From JAGXFP01 sp039714535 (lineage in GTDB: Bacteria; Desulfobacterota; Desulfobulbia; Desulfobulbales; JAGXFP01): DNA of 64,000 bases. Location of the stretch: contig JBDLJC010000001.1 of NCBI GenBank assembly GCA_039714535.1, positions 62,001 to 126,000 of the forward strand, given 5' to 3'. The position numbers were made by a program, and so were the translations under genes. The notes beneath the pieces are model-generated. The model was given only the letters and a program-made list of their open reading frames with translations, did not search any database and was not told where the DNA came from. Within the stretch, counting starts at the first letter, position 1. Every line of letters begins with the position of its first letter. Positions 35,808-44,251 of this stretch are shown here, in pieces.

Positions 35808-37637
35808 TTGCAAAACAATGAAAAAACATCGATGACGGGTGCGGTTCTGGATTCGAGAACCTTTAACTACTCAATTTTTGGCCGACTCAAGAAATTCCTG
35901 CCCGGGGAAAATTCGCTGATGGTGATTATTGCCTCGGCCATTGGTTTGTCGGCCGGTCTGGCCAATATCGTCTTCAGAACAGTAACCGATTTCGTCCATG
36001 AAACGATCTTTGTGCCCGGTGAGGCGATCGTTCACCTGGGTGGCTGGCATATCCTGCTGCTGCCGTTGATTCCCATGACCGGGATGGTCCTGCTTATTCC
36101 CCTCTCCTTAATGTTTCCCGGCAAGGTTAATGGTTACGGTTTTACCAAATTCCTCAAGAAAGTGAATCTGGAAGGCGGTATTATCAAGTTCAGGAATGTA
36201 TTCATCAAAATCTTATCCACTGCCCTGACGATTGGTACCGGCGGCTCGGCTGGGGTTGAAGGCCCGATTGCCCAGGTCGGCGGCGCCCTTGGTTCCCAAG
36301 TTGGCCAGTTTTTCCGGGTTTCCGGGGTCAGGATGAAGGTCTACGTGGCCGCTGGTTGTGCCGGTGGGGTAGGGGCCATGTTCAATGCCCCCATTGCCGG
36401 GGTATTCTTTGCCTCTGAGATTGTTCTGCTCGGCACTTATGAAATGAAATCATTCTCGGCGCTGGTCATTTCCTCGGCGATGGCTACAGTTGTCTCCCGG
36501 GCCTATTATGGAGAGTCGCCAGCTTTTCCCATCCCCGCTTATCACTTGGTTAATCCGCTGGTCGAGATACCTCTCTATATTCTGCTGGGGATCATTATCG
36601 GTGTCATAGCTGTGATGCATATCCGCGTTTTTTACGCGATTCGCGACCGGTTCGCCGATTTGAAACTGCATCCCCAGGTAAAACCGATCTTTGGCGCTTT
36701 CCTGGTCGGTTCTATGGCCATCTTCTTTCCGCAGATCATGGGCGATGGTTACCATTACATTGAGAAAGTGCTGTCTGGTCATGGTCTGGTCAGTGTGATG
36801 CTGGCCCTGGTTCTGATGAAGATTGTCGCCACGGCGATTACCCTTGGTTCCGGAGGGGCTGGGGGTGTTTTTGCGCCGGCCCTCTTTATCGGCGCGGTGA
36901 TTGGCGGCGCCTTTGGCGGTGTCGCCCATGAGTTGCTGCCGACCTTGACCGCTAATCCCGGCGCTTATGCAGCGGTAGGGATCGGGGCCTTCCTGGCTGC
37001 TGCAACCCACGCGCCGGTTACCGCAATCTTCCTGCTTTTTGAGATGACCGGCAATTACCTGATCATCATTCCAATCATGCTTTCCAGTGTTATTGGCACG
37101 GTGGTGGCTTCAAAGCTTAACCATGATTCCATCGATACCGTAGATTTTAGCCGTGAAGGTATTGATATCCACGAGGGTATGGAAATGGCGATTATGAAGT
37201 CGATCAGGGTCGGCGCGGTGATCAGTGAGGATGTCGATTTTATCAGCGAAAAAGCCAATATCGATCAACTGCTCGCAATCTTCCGGATGGCTGAGCACAG
37301 TTTTTATTTCCCGGTGATTGATGAGAGCGGCCGGATGACCGGCATTATATCCATGCAGGATGTTAAGTGGATTCTCCATGACGAAACCCAGCGGATGGAA
37401 GCGCTGGTCGGTAATGTCTGTTCCCGAAAAGTTCTGGTTCTTACCCCGGATGACAATCTTCACACCGCTATGAATCTCTTCGATTTGAAAGGAATTGAGG
37501 AGATTCCGGTGGTTGAGGCCACCGATAATCGCTGGGTTGTCGGGATGCTGAGAAGGCGCGACGTTTTAGCCCGCTACAATCGTGAAGTACTCAGCAGGGG
37601 CATTGGCGAGAAGAAATCGCCGGTGCAGATGCGATAA
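35808..37637 (+). CDS. ClC-family chloride channel/antiporter with CBS pair
   Basis: 609 residues. The membrane domain (about 30-450) has the selectivity-filter motifs GSAGVEGPIAQVGG (GxEGP) and GGAGGVFAPALFIGA (GGxFxP). Two CBS domains (about 470-600) follow, with FPVIDESGRMTGIISMQDV and IPVVEATDNRWVVGMLRRRDVL. The GxEGP glutamate is the gating/proton residue. Start uncertain: TTG at 35808 (coupled to the dGTPase stop) or ATG at 35832; neither has a good SD. Confidence 0.9.
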   Translation: MQNNEKTSMTGAVLDSRTFNYSIFGRLKKFLPGENSLMVIIASAIGLSAGLANIVFRTVTDFVHETIFVPGEAIVHLGGWHILLLPLIPMTGMVLLIPLSLMFPGKVNGYGFTKFLKKVNLEGGIIKFRNVFIKILSTALTIGTGGSAGVEGPIAQVGGALGSQVGQFFRVSGVRMKVYVAAGCAGGVGAMFNAPIAGVFFASEIVLLGTYEMKSFSALVISSAMATVVSRAYYGESPAFPIPAYHLVNPLVEIPLYILLGIIIGVIAVMHIRVFYAIRDRFADLKLHPQVKPIFGAFLVGSMAIFFPQIMGDGYHYIEKVLSGHGLVSVMLALVLMKIVATAITLGSGGAGGVFAPALFIGAVIGGAFGGVAHELLPTLTANPGAYAAVGIGAFLAAATHAPVTAIFLLFEMTGNYLIIIPIMLSSVIGTVVASKLNHDSIDTVDFSREGIDIHEGMEMAIMKSIRVGAVISEDVDFISEKANIDQLLAIFRMAEHSFYFPVIDESGRMTGIISMQDVKWILHDETQRMEALVGNVCSRKVLVLTPDDNLHTAMNLFDLKGIEEIPVVEATDNRWVVGMLRRRDVLARYNREVLSRGIGEKKSPVQMR

Positions 37638-37834
37638 TTTCGGGGAATATAGCCGAGCAATTTTGGGTAAAACACATAGCTGACCTGACAATTTTAAAAC
37701 CCAGGTTTTAATCAAGACGGTCATTCTTGCTGTTTTAATGATCAGAAAGAATCATAAATCTAGACAGACTTATTGTGTTGGCAAGGTATCGAGAATAAAA
37801 TAATGAGAGTCTGCAGATATCAGCTCAAGGCTTG

Positions 37835-38596
37835 TCACGCCAAGCGATATACAACCGGCACCACCAGTTCGGCTCTGACAGGTGGACAAGGATAAGGGGC
37901 GGCCTTTTTTATAGTGGCGATAGCGTTTTTGTCCAGGGCGGCAAAGCCGGAACTCTCGACAATATGCACGTCCTGGATTTTGCCATTTTTGCCAACCACA
38001 AAACTCACGATTACTCTCCCTTCCCAGCCCATTCTCCGGGCAATGCGTGGATAAGAAATGCCTTTTTGGATATTGTCTTTAATATCGTGAAAGTTTGCTT
38101 TAACGTAGAGTTCTTTTATCAGGCCCTTTTCTGTGGAAGGCGTGTTTGTAGCACTGGCTAACTGGCCACCATGACTTTCTGTTGTAGGTGTCGGGGCCGA
38201 CGCTGTTACTGTTTCAGGTAAAGGGGTGACTTGGGCCTCATCTATTGTTTCTTCAATGATATTTTCTGCTACAGCCTCATCATTAGTCACAGGTTCCGGT
38301 TCTTGGGGGATCTCTTTTTCGGCAAGAAGTTCGGTGGGTTGGGTTGGAACCGAGACTTTTTTAACTATAGGCACTATCGGTGTTTTTGCCGCAGGTTTAA
38401 GGGGGGATGGCGCTTTTATGGCCGGAGAGCTCGGGGTAATTTGTTTTTGTGGGGCACCAGGCTGTTCCACCAGGCTGAAATCAATAATCTTCGCTATATT
38501 GGCTGTTGGCGAAAGGCTGCCCATTGACATGAACGAGCAGAGGATAGCCCCATGCAGAACAAATGAGATGCCAAAGCCCTTAACGTTATTTCTCAT
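37835..38596 (-). CDS. tonB: TonB energy-transducing protein
   Basis: 253 residues. Short N-terminal anchor (ISFVLHGAILCSFMSMGSL), a long Pro/Glu/Lys-rich periplasmic spacer (about 45-150) and a C-terminal TonB domain: ISYPRIARRMGWEGRVIVSFVVGKNGKIQDVHIVESSGF, ending VVPVVYRLA. Last gene of the nine-gene TonB-DCCP operon; overlaps exbD by 4 nt (ATGA). Confidence 0.94.
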   Translation of the reverse strand: MRNNVKGFGISFVLHGAILCSFMSMGSLSPTANIAKIIDFSLVEQPGAPQKQITPSSPAIKAPSPLKPAAKTPIVPIVKKVSVPTQPTELLAEKEIPQEPEPVTNDEAVAENIIEETIDEAQVTPLPETVTASAPTPTTESHGGQLASATNTPSTEKGLIKELYVKANFHDIKDNIQKGISYPRIARRMGWEGRVIVSFVVGKNGKIQDVHIVESSGFAALDKNAIATIKKAAPYPCPPVRAELVVPVVYRLA

Positions 38597-38973
38597 ATCG
38601 TCGCCTCGGTCTGCAAGCTCACTTTGCTAAAACCCAATCCCTTCACCAGATCCATCACCTCCACAAAAAGCTCCAAGGCAATGGATTTGTCTGCCCGGAT
38701 CATGATGGGTGTTTTTCTGTCGATTTTTTTCAAGTCCCGGCGCAGCTCTATAAGGCTTGCTGATTGTGCGTCCAGATAGAGCCGCCCCTGTTTATCGATC
38801 TCAACGGTTGCAGTCTGCAAAGGGGGGGCTGTGGAGCTTGTCGCCTTGGGCAATTCAACGGGGATGGCCCCGACGGCAATAAAGGTTGAGGTGGTCAGGA
38901 CGATGGTTAGGAGCACCAGCATCACATCGACCAGCGGAATGATGTTTATGGAGTCAAACCCGCTCTCGTCCAT
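38593..38973 (-). CDS. exbD: ExbD/TolR-type proton-channel subunit
   Basis: 126 residues, one membrane helix with the essential Asp (NIIPLVDVMLVLLTIVLTTSTFI), then the periplasmic domain (VEIDKQGRLYLDAQ). Converts proton motive force into TonB movement with ExbB. Overlaps exbB by 20 nt and tonB by 4 nt. Confidence 0.93.
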   Translation of the reverse strand: MDESGFDSINIIPLVDVMLVLLTIVLTTSTFIAVGAIPVELPKATSSTAPPLQTATVEIDKQGRLYLDAQSASLIELRRDLKKIDRKTPIMIRADKSIALELFVEVMDLVKGLGFSKVSLQTEATI

Positions 38974-39388
38974 CGTTGATCTCCCATTGCATGATCAGGA
39001 CCTTTATTTTCCTGAGCAGCAGGTTGTAGATAATGACCGCTGGAATAGCGACCAGAAGGCCAACGGCGGTGACCTTTAAAGCCAGGGCCAGGCCGATCAT
39101 GATCTTGTTGCTATCCATGAAACCGCTTTTACCCATGGAGTAAAAGGTCAGCATGATCCCCAGGACCGTTCCCAGCAAACCGATATAGGGGGCGCTACTG
39201 CCGATGCTGGCAATCAGGTGAATCTTGTGGGTTAATTCAAGTTCCAGGCTTTTTTTGTCGTTGAAATCCTCGATTCTTATTTTTTTAAGCAGCAGAAATC
39301 TTTCAATCCCGATACTGATCGCCATAAAGCTCATCACCAGCAGCAGACCGATAATCCCGTAGTCAATTGCATATTTAAGCCAGTTCAC
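38954..39388 (-). CDS. exbB: ExbB/TolQ-type proton-channel subunit
   Basis: 144 residues, shorter than E. coli ExbB (244). It has three membrane segments and the conserved IASIGSSAPYIGLLGTVLGIMLTF and GLALALKVTAVGLLVAIPAVIIYN. Start overlaps the previous stop by one base. Partner of ExbD in energising TonB. Confidence 0.93.
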   Translation of the reverse strand: MNWLKYAIDYGIIGLLLVMSFMAISIGIERFLLLKKIRIEDFNDKKSLELELTHKIHLIASIGSSAPYIGLLGTVLGIMLTFYSMGKSGFMDSNKIMIGLALALKVTAVGLLVAIPAVIIYNLLLRKIKVLIMQWEINDGRERV

Positions 39389-40011
39389 TATTGAATTCCC
39401 CCATATATTATATTAGCTCCCATCAGGATCATGATCGTCATGGCTATGCCCTGGATGATCGGCATGAATTTTTTTACTTCCTGTCTGAGTTTCTGGGAGA
39501 CCAGAGATAGACTGCCACCGACGAGAAGTAATGGTGAAATGATAATTCCCAGACCGTAAAAGAGTCCGAAGCCCATGCCGGTCACCATTGAGCCCTGCCC
39601 GGCGGCCAGAGTCAGAATGGCGAGCACTGGTGGACAGGGAACCAGGCTGGTTGCTGCACCCAGGGTCAGGAGTGAGGCCCGTTTATTACTCTGGTTGCAT
39701 TTTTTCTGGCAATTCTTCTTGGCGACAAATGGTATTGAGATGGCCACCCCGATTAAAATAAGGCCCATCGCCCAAGTATGGACTGGGCTATAGGTCAGTT
39801 TCTGGCCAAGATAGCCGGCCAGGCCGCCGAGAAACACGTAGCAGCATATTTTGCCAAGGCCAAAGGAGAGTGAACTTAACAGTCCATCCAGAAAACCATC
39901 GCCGGTGCCCAACAGATATGGGCCAAGATAAGATAGGCAGGTCATGCTGCAGACCGTGGCGCCATAGAAAAGACCCAGGGTGAAGAGACCTGCTGCATCA
40001 AATTCAACCAT
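39388..40011 (-). CDS. DsbD/TauE-like six-helix membrane protein
   Basis: 207 residues from the ATG at 40009-40011. About six membrane helices; two helix-embedded Cys/Pro sites, YGATVCSMTCLSYLGPYLLG and ATSLVPCPPVLAILTLAAG, resemble the electron-relay cysteines of CcdA/DsbD-like proteins and the NTS/UreH-type sulfite exporter TauE/SafE annotation. A cytoplasmic NCQKKCNQ loop adds two Cys. It may pass electrons or thiols across the membrane, or move a metal. Overlaps both neighbours in the operon. Confidence 0.65.
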   Translation of the reverse strand: MVEFDAAGLFTLGLFYGATVCSMTCLSYLGPYLLGTGDGFLDGLLSSLSFGLGKICCYVFLGGLAGYLGQKLTYSPVHTWAMGLILIGVAISIPFVAKKNCQKKCNQSNKRASLLTLGAATSLVPCPPVLAILTLAAGQGSMVTGMGFGLFYGLGIIISPLLLVGGSLSLVSQKLRQEVKKFMPIIQGIAMTIMILMGANIIYGGIQ

Positions 40012-40930
40012 TGGCCGCTGCTCCCAGATAGTCAAAGGTCTCTCTGGCGATTAGCGCAGCGCCCAGGGCGGTGGTCATTTGCGGGAATTCCGGCACTACC
40101 ACCTTGCGCATTAACTCAAATTCCAGGGCCTCAATAAGGCCAGCATTTAAGGCCGGGCCGCCATCAAAAAACACCGTGTCTTCAATGCCGACTCTTTTGG
40201 CCAGCCTGGTGACCCGCCGGGCAATGGAGTAATGGATGCCAGCCACCAGTTCCTCTCTGCCGTGACCGTTGGCCAGTAAACTGATTATCTCCGATTCGGC
40301 AAAGACGGTACAGGTGCTGTTAATGGTCAGTGGCACCCCTTTGGCCTGCTTATGGCAGCCGCCCAGTTCCGATACATCCATCTCCAGGTTGCGGGCCGTC
40401 ATTTCCAGAAACCGGCCGGTGCCGGCGGCGCATTTATCATTCATTGTAAAGTTTTTTACGTGTCCTTCCTGGTCCAGGCCAATGACTTTGAGATCCTGGC
40501 CACCGATATTGATAATGGTCTTGACCTGGCCGGATTGCTCTGCCGCCTTGTTGGCGCCCATGGCATTGGCGGATATTTCACTGATAGATTCATCCGCCTC
40601 TTTAAAGAGCTTGCGGCCATAGCCGGTTGAAAAAATATAGACCACCTCCTGGCGGTCTATTTTTTCCCGGGCCAGGAGACCCTCAAAGGCGGCCAGGGTA
40701 TTTTTATGGAAGTGACTGCCGGTTGGCTGGTAGTCCTGGGCCACGACCTGGTCGCGGGCATCGGTTAAAACGATCTTGATAGTGGTAGAACCAACATCGA
40801 TCCCGGCAAAATAATTGCAGTTCCCTGCGGCAGACCGCAGGGGATCTCCGTATGTAAGGTTGTGTTTATCAGATTCGCTCACTAACCCCGCAGCCTGCAG
40901 CGGGGATTGCGTTTCGCTTTGCATGTTCAT
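40004..40930 (-). CDS. BcrAD/BadFG-type activator ATPase (archerase)
   Basis: 308 residues. Actin-fold ATPase that drives one electron from a [4Fe-4S] cluster into a dehydratase or double-cubane reductase. AGIDVGSTTIKIVLTD (ATP phosphate loop), INIGGQDLK, NDKCAAGTGRFLE and NSTCTVFAESEIISLL; the two Cys bridge the cluster between monomers. GGPALNAGLIEALE is the second ATP site. Partner of the next-upstream gene, whose stop it overlaps by one base. Confidence 0.92.
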   Translation of the reverse strand: MNMQSETQSPLQAAGLVSESDKHNLTYGDPLRSAAGNCNYFAGIDVGSTTIKIVLTDARDQVVAQDYQPTGSHFHKNTLAAFEGLLAREKIDRQEVVYIFSTGYGRKLFKEADESISEISANAMGANKAAEQSGQVKTIINIGGQDLKVIGLDQEGHVKNFTMNDKCAAGTGRFLEMTARNLEMDVSELGGCHKQAKGVPLTINSTCTVFAESEIISLLANGHGREELVAGIHYSIARRVTRLAKRVGIEDTVFFDGGPALNAGLIEALEFELMRKVVVPEFPQMTTALGAALIARETFDYLGAAANG

Positions 40931-42207
40931 TAGTTCTTCCTCCTTCTGGCCTTGATCGATTCAATAAAGGCCTCAATCCTGGTCGATAATTGACCCAGGT
41001 CCTCGCTGCTGTAATCGGTCTCCAGATAGAGCATGGGTATCCCGGCCTCAGTCAAGGTATTACTGATCTGTTTCTGCTCCATCTCATAGGGCAGGCAACC
41101 TGAAAAGGCCTGATAGACAACACCCTCCACCCTATGGCTCTTTACCATCTCCTCAAGCTTCCGGTTACGATCCGTATTGGGGGTGAGGCAGGGGCAGGTA
41201 CAGGGCTTGAGATAGCGGTCGGCCAGGGCCGGCACCATGTCATTGAGATTGGTTTCGTCATAGGCCACGGTATCGTAGAGCAGCCGGTTGGAGGAACAGA
41301 CCTCGTCCGCCACAATGATGCCGCCGGCCTGCTCGACCAGGATCGGCACCTTGAGGTTGGGGAAAATAGGGGGGGAACCGGTCAACAGCAGGCGCGGGGC
41401 CTGGCGGTTAGTGATGGTAAGATCATTCTTGTTTCGCTCCTCCAGTTCCGCAATAAGCCTACGCACCGCCCGCCGCCAGCTCGCCATATCGTCAACAAAA
41501 TAGGCGCTGGTCACCAGGAAGATATCTTTACCGAAGATGAGCGGTGTCTTGGCCCTGCGCAGTTCGTTGAGCTTGCGGAACAGGCGAGAGCACTCAGCCA
41601 TTTCAGCAATTACGTCCTGGAGTTTGCTGGAGGTGATCTTGGTGCCGGTTATCTGTTGCAGATCAAGGGCGAATTTCTTGACCGATTCCTGCCAGTAGAA
41701 CCTGGCGTCATCGCTATCCTTGGAGGAGGGCATCTCCAGGATGTAGACTGGATAGCCCATCTCTTTCAATATTTCAGCGCTTTTCTTTTTTTGATCGCAG
41801 GTGGTGGGCACCACCACCGATGCCATAGATTCACCCCAGAGGGACTGATTGAGATGCAACATCCCGGTGGTGGCCTTGACTACCGGGCAGGATTTGGCCG
41901 GCAGGAACTCAGCGCCCACCTGATCATAGGCGTAGGCGCCGCTGCACATCCGCATGGGGGTCGCCCCGGCTGCATAGATCAGTTCATCCGGCACCTGGAG
42001 ACATATGGTGCCGATCACTTTTTTAGCGGTCGGCAGAGAGTGGCCGTCTTTATAAAGATTATGGAAAAGATCGTAAAAATATTTCATGGACACCGGGTTG
42101 TCCGGGAATTCCGTTAACCTTTGCAAGGTCTCCTCGGTTTCCATGGCCAGGTGGAGACCGGTGGTCTTTTGCATTCGGGCAAATCGTTTATCGGTATCAC
42201 TTTGCAT
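40930..42207 (-). CDS. 2-hydroxyacyl-CoA dehydratase/double-cubane reductase
   Basis: 425 residues from the ATG at 42205-42207, with AGGGGC upstream. HgdB/FldC superfamily: LQVPDELIYAAGATPMRMCSGAY, PAKSCPVVKATTG, VVPTTCDQKKK, CTCPCLTPNTDR and YQAFSGCLPYEMEQ give the cluster-ligand cysteines. The single-subunit form next to one activator is like the double-cubane-cluster proteins (DCCP) of Carboxydothermus and YjiM of E. coli, not the two-subunit CoA dehydratases. Such enzymes reduce small difficult substrates; the substrate here is unknown. Confidence 0.85.
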   Translation of the reverse strand: MQSDTDKRFARMQKTTGLHLAMETEETLQRLTEFPDNPVSMKYFYDLFHNLYKDGHSLPTAKKVIGTICLQVPDELIYAAGATPMRMCSGAYAYDQVGAEFLPAKSCPVVKATTGMLHLNQSLWGESMASVVVPTTCDQKKKSAEILKEMGYPVYILEMPSSKDSDDARFYWQESVKKFALDLQQITGTKITSSKLQDVIAEMAECSRLFRKLNELRRAKTPLIFGKDIFLVTSAYFVDDMASWRRAVRRLIAELEERNKNDLTITNRQAPRLLLTGSPPIFPNLKVPILVEQAGGIIVADEVCSSNRLLYDTVAYDETNLNDMVPALADRYLKPCTCPCLTPNTDRNRKLEEMVKSHRVEGVVYQAFSGCLPYEMEQKQISNTLTEAGIPMLYLETDYSSEDLGQLSTRIEAFIESIKARRRKN

Positions 42208-43195
42208 TGTTATGCCCCTGCATTCTCTTAAAAAATCCCTCTTCCGTAGATTCATAGATTGGCAGGCCCAGGAACTTGACCTTTAAGCAGCCCTCTTCCG
42301 GGCACATCTCCACACATTTGAAACACATCATGCAATCATCCTTAACAATATTTTTATGCTCCAGGTCATCGGCAATCGCCCTGATCCCAACATCGCAGGC
42401 CCGATAGCAGTTGCCGCAACGGGTGCATTTGGCGCCGTCCTTGCTGAGCCTCAACAGAGCAGCCTTGGCAAAGATATAATGAAAGGCGCTCATGGGGCAG
42501 AACAGGCAGAAAAAGCGTTTTTTGATAAAGGAGCCGGCCAGGAAAATACCGGTTATCAATAGGCCCAGAGCCGTGAAGATCATCTTGGTTTTAGAGCTCA
42601 GATCAATGGCCAATTGGGAAAAGTCGCCGCTGAACAGGGGCAAGACGGTGCGGCCCGGGCAGATCATACAAAAGGGCACGCCAAAATCATGGTTGAGTTT
42701 GGGCAGGCCGAAAAATGAGTTGCCCATGCCCATCGGAATAAGGATCAACAGGGCCAGCAGGATATATTTTATTTTGCCGAGTCTTTGAAAGACCGGTTCC
42801 GAATAGTTACCATATCTGACCTTGAACCTGTTGCGGAGGGCGGTGAGCCAATCCTGGATAGTGCCCAGGGGACAGGCGAAGCCGCACCAGGCTTTATTGA
42901 AGACGATAAAAAAGGCGAAAAAAGTAAGCAGTCCGACGAGGATGCCGATGCCCCGCCCGGAAAGATAACTTTTCCAAGGTGTTGCCATCTGGTGCTGAAG
43001 GCCGAATAGATAGCAGGAACCGCCGCGATGCTCGGTAAAGATACAGCCAAAGGTCGGTAACTGGTCACCGATGTTGATGGCCAGATAACCGCCATAGACC
43101 AGGAGGACAAAAGAGGCGGCCTGAAAATAGAAGCGGAAGCGGCTTAGGTTGGCGTTGTTGATTGCTCTTCTGAAACTTTTCAGCGCCTTACTCAT
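42197..43195 (-). CDS. NapH-like membrane polyferredoxin
   Basis: 332 residues from the ATG at 43193-43195. Several membrane helices carry CGFACPLGTIQDW, CMICPGR and CLFCPMSAFHY, the NapH/CcoG/RdxA-type motifs. Two C-terminal [4Fe-4S] sites follow: CTRCGNCYRACD and CMMCFKCVEMCPEEGC. Probably passes electrons from quinol or a periplasmic donor to the cytoplasmic reductase system encoded next. Overlaps its neighbours by 8 and 11 nt. Confidence 0.88.
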   Translation of the reverse strand: MSKALKSFRRAINNANLSRFRFYFQAASFVLLVYGGYLAINIGDQLPTFGCIFTEHRGGSCYLFGLQHQMATPWKSYLSGRGIGILVGLLTFFAFFIVFNKAWCGFACPLGTIQDWLTALRNRFKVRYGNYSEPVFQRLGKIKYILLALLILIPMGMGNSFFGLPKLNHDFGVPFCMICPGRTVLPLFSGDFSQLAIDLSSKTKMIFTALGLLITGIFLAGSFIKKRFFCLFCPMSAFHYIFAKAALLRLSKDGAKCTRCGNCYRACDVGIRAIADDLEHKNIVKDDCMMCFKCVEMCPEEGCLKVKFLGLPIYESTEEGFFKRMQGHNNAK

Positions 43196-44225
43196 CAAGG
43201 GAAATCCCCCGATAAGGTTTTTTGCGCCGTTCCCGGTAGAAGTAGATACCACCGCCGGTGAAGGTAAAGCCCAGCAGACCGATCATCAGCCCCAGTCCGT
43301 AGGATGAGTAATCCGCCCGGGCCGGGGAATAATGCCAGGGTAGGGTGGTGATATAACGAACCCGCTCATATTCCATGTCTTTGAAGACCCCTTGCTCTTC
43401 AGCCTCATAGAAGGCGGTCACCAGAAATTTGCCCCTCTTGGTTCGCTTGAAATCAGACCATTTTGTCGGATAGTAGTCTCGGATCAACTGCAGGGAGGCG
43501 GAACCATTTTTATCGGTGACCACTTCCTTGACCCACTTTTCTGCGGTCTGCAATTGGACCTTGGCTCCAATCAATGGTTTACCGTAGCTCAACGCGGTAA
43601 TGGTCAGCATTTGGCCGGAGGTCACCTTGGCATGAAAGTTGGAGTCCCAGAGATCAGCGATGATAATCTCAAGGGGCAGAGTATTCAGGGCTTGGGGTTG
43701 GGTGCGTTCCATATCAAATTTATGATCGTGCCCCCATCCACAGCTATGGTGCATGGTCAGCCATTGGGCCGAACGAACCACCAGAACATGGTCTTCCACG
43801 CCCTGCTCAAGCAGATAAACATTGTTGGCCCCATGCCCCGGCCCCTCGCCAAAAGGGGTTGGAAAAGAAAGGTTGGGCTTGACTCCCAACTGCAGGGTCG
43901 GCTGGATGATTGAGCCATCCGGGCGACGGACAAAGGCCTCTATTTGGGCCAGGCGTTGGTGTCCGTTAAAGTAATAGGTGCGAACCGGTTGGGGACGATG
44001 CTCGGATTCCTGGGCCGGGCGCTGGCCCTGCTGCCTTCTCTGGCCTCCTCTGGCAGCAGCCCTTACTGGTTGGGCGCCATGTTGTTCACATTTTTCTGCA
44101 TTCAGAGCCGGGGCGGGGGAGAGACGTAAAGGTGTTAGCCTCCGGGCCTGGGCCTGCCCCACGCTCATGGTCAAGAACAAAGCAACGATCACCGTCAGGC
44201 AGCAGGGTAAGTGGCATCTCTTCAT
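43188..44225 (-). CDS. Exported DUF4198-like protein with C-terminal anchor
   Basis: 345 residues from the ATG at 44223-44225; an ATG at 44250-44252 that overlaps the receptor stop (TAATG) would add nine. Signal peptide LPCCLTVIVALFLTMSVGQA. Then a low-complexity RGGQRRQQGQRPAQ stretch, a His-containing beta domain (MHHSCGWGHDHKF; TITALSYGKPLIGAKVQL), and one C-terminal helix (YGLGLMIGLLGFTFTGGGIYF). DUF4198-type domains occur in nickel/cobalt uptake loci, so a metal-binding role is plausible, not shown. Confidence 0.65.
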   Translation of the reverse strand: MKRCHLPCCLTVIVALFLTMSVGQAQARRLTPLRLSPAPALNAEKCEQHGAQPVRAAARGGQRRQQGQRPAQESEHRPQPVRTYYFNGHQRLAQIEAFVRRPDGSIIQPTLQLGVKPNLSFPTPFGEGPGHGANNVYLLEQGVEDHVLVVRSAQWLTMHHSCGWGHDHKFDMERTQPQALNTLPLEIIIADLWDSNFHAKVTSGQMLTITALSYGKPLIGAKVQLQTAEKWVKEVVTDKNGSASLQLIRDYYPTKWSDFKRTKRGKFLVTAFYEAEEQGVFKDMEYERVRYITTLPWHYSPARADYSSYGLGLMIGLLGFTFTGGGIYFYRERRKKPYRGISLDE

Positions 44226-44251
44226 AGTTATCCAGCTCTGGCGGGAAGCCA

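Noticed and set aside
41134..42117. Plus-strand open frame of 327 codons
   Set aside because: Antisense of the double-cubane reductase gene; no SD and no domain pattern.
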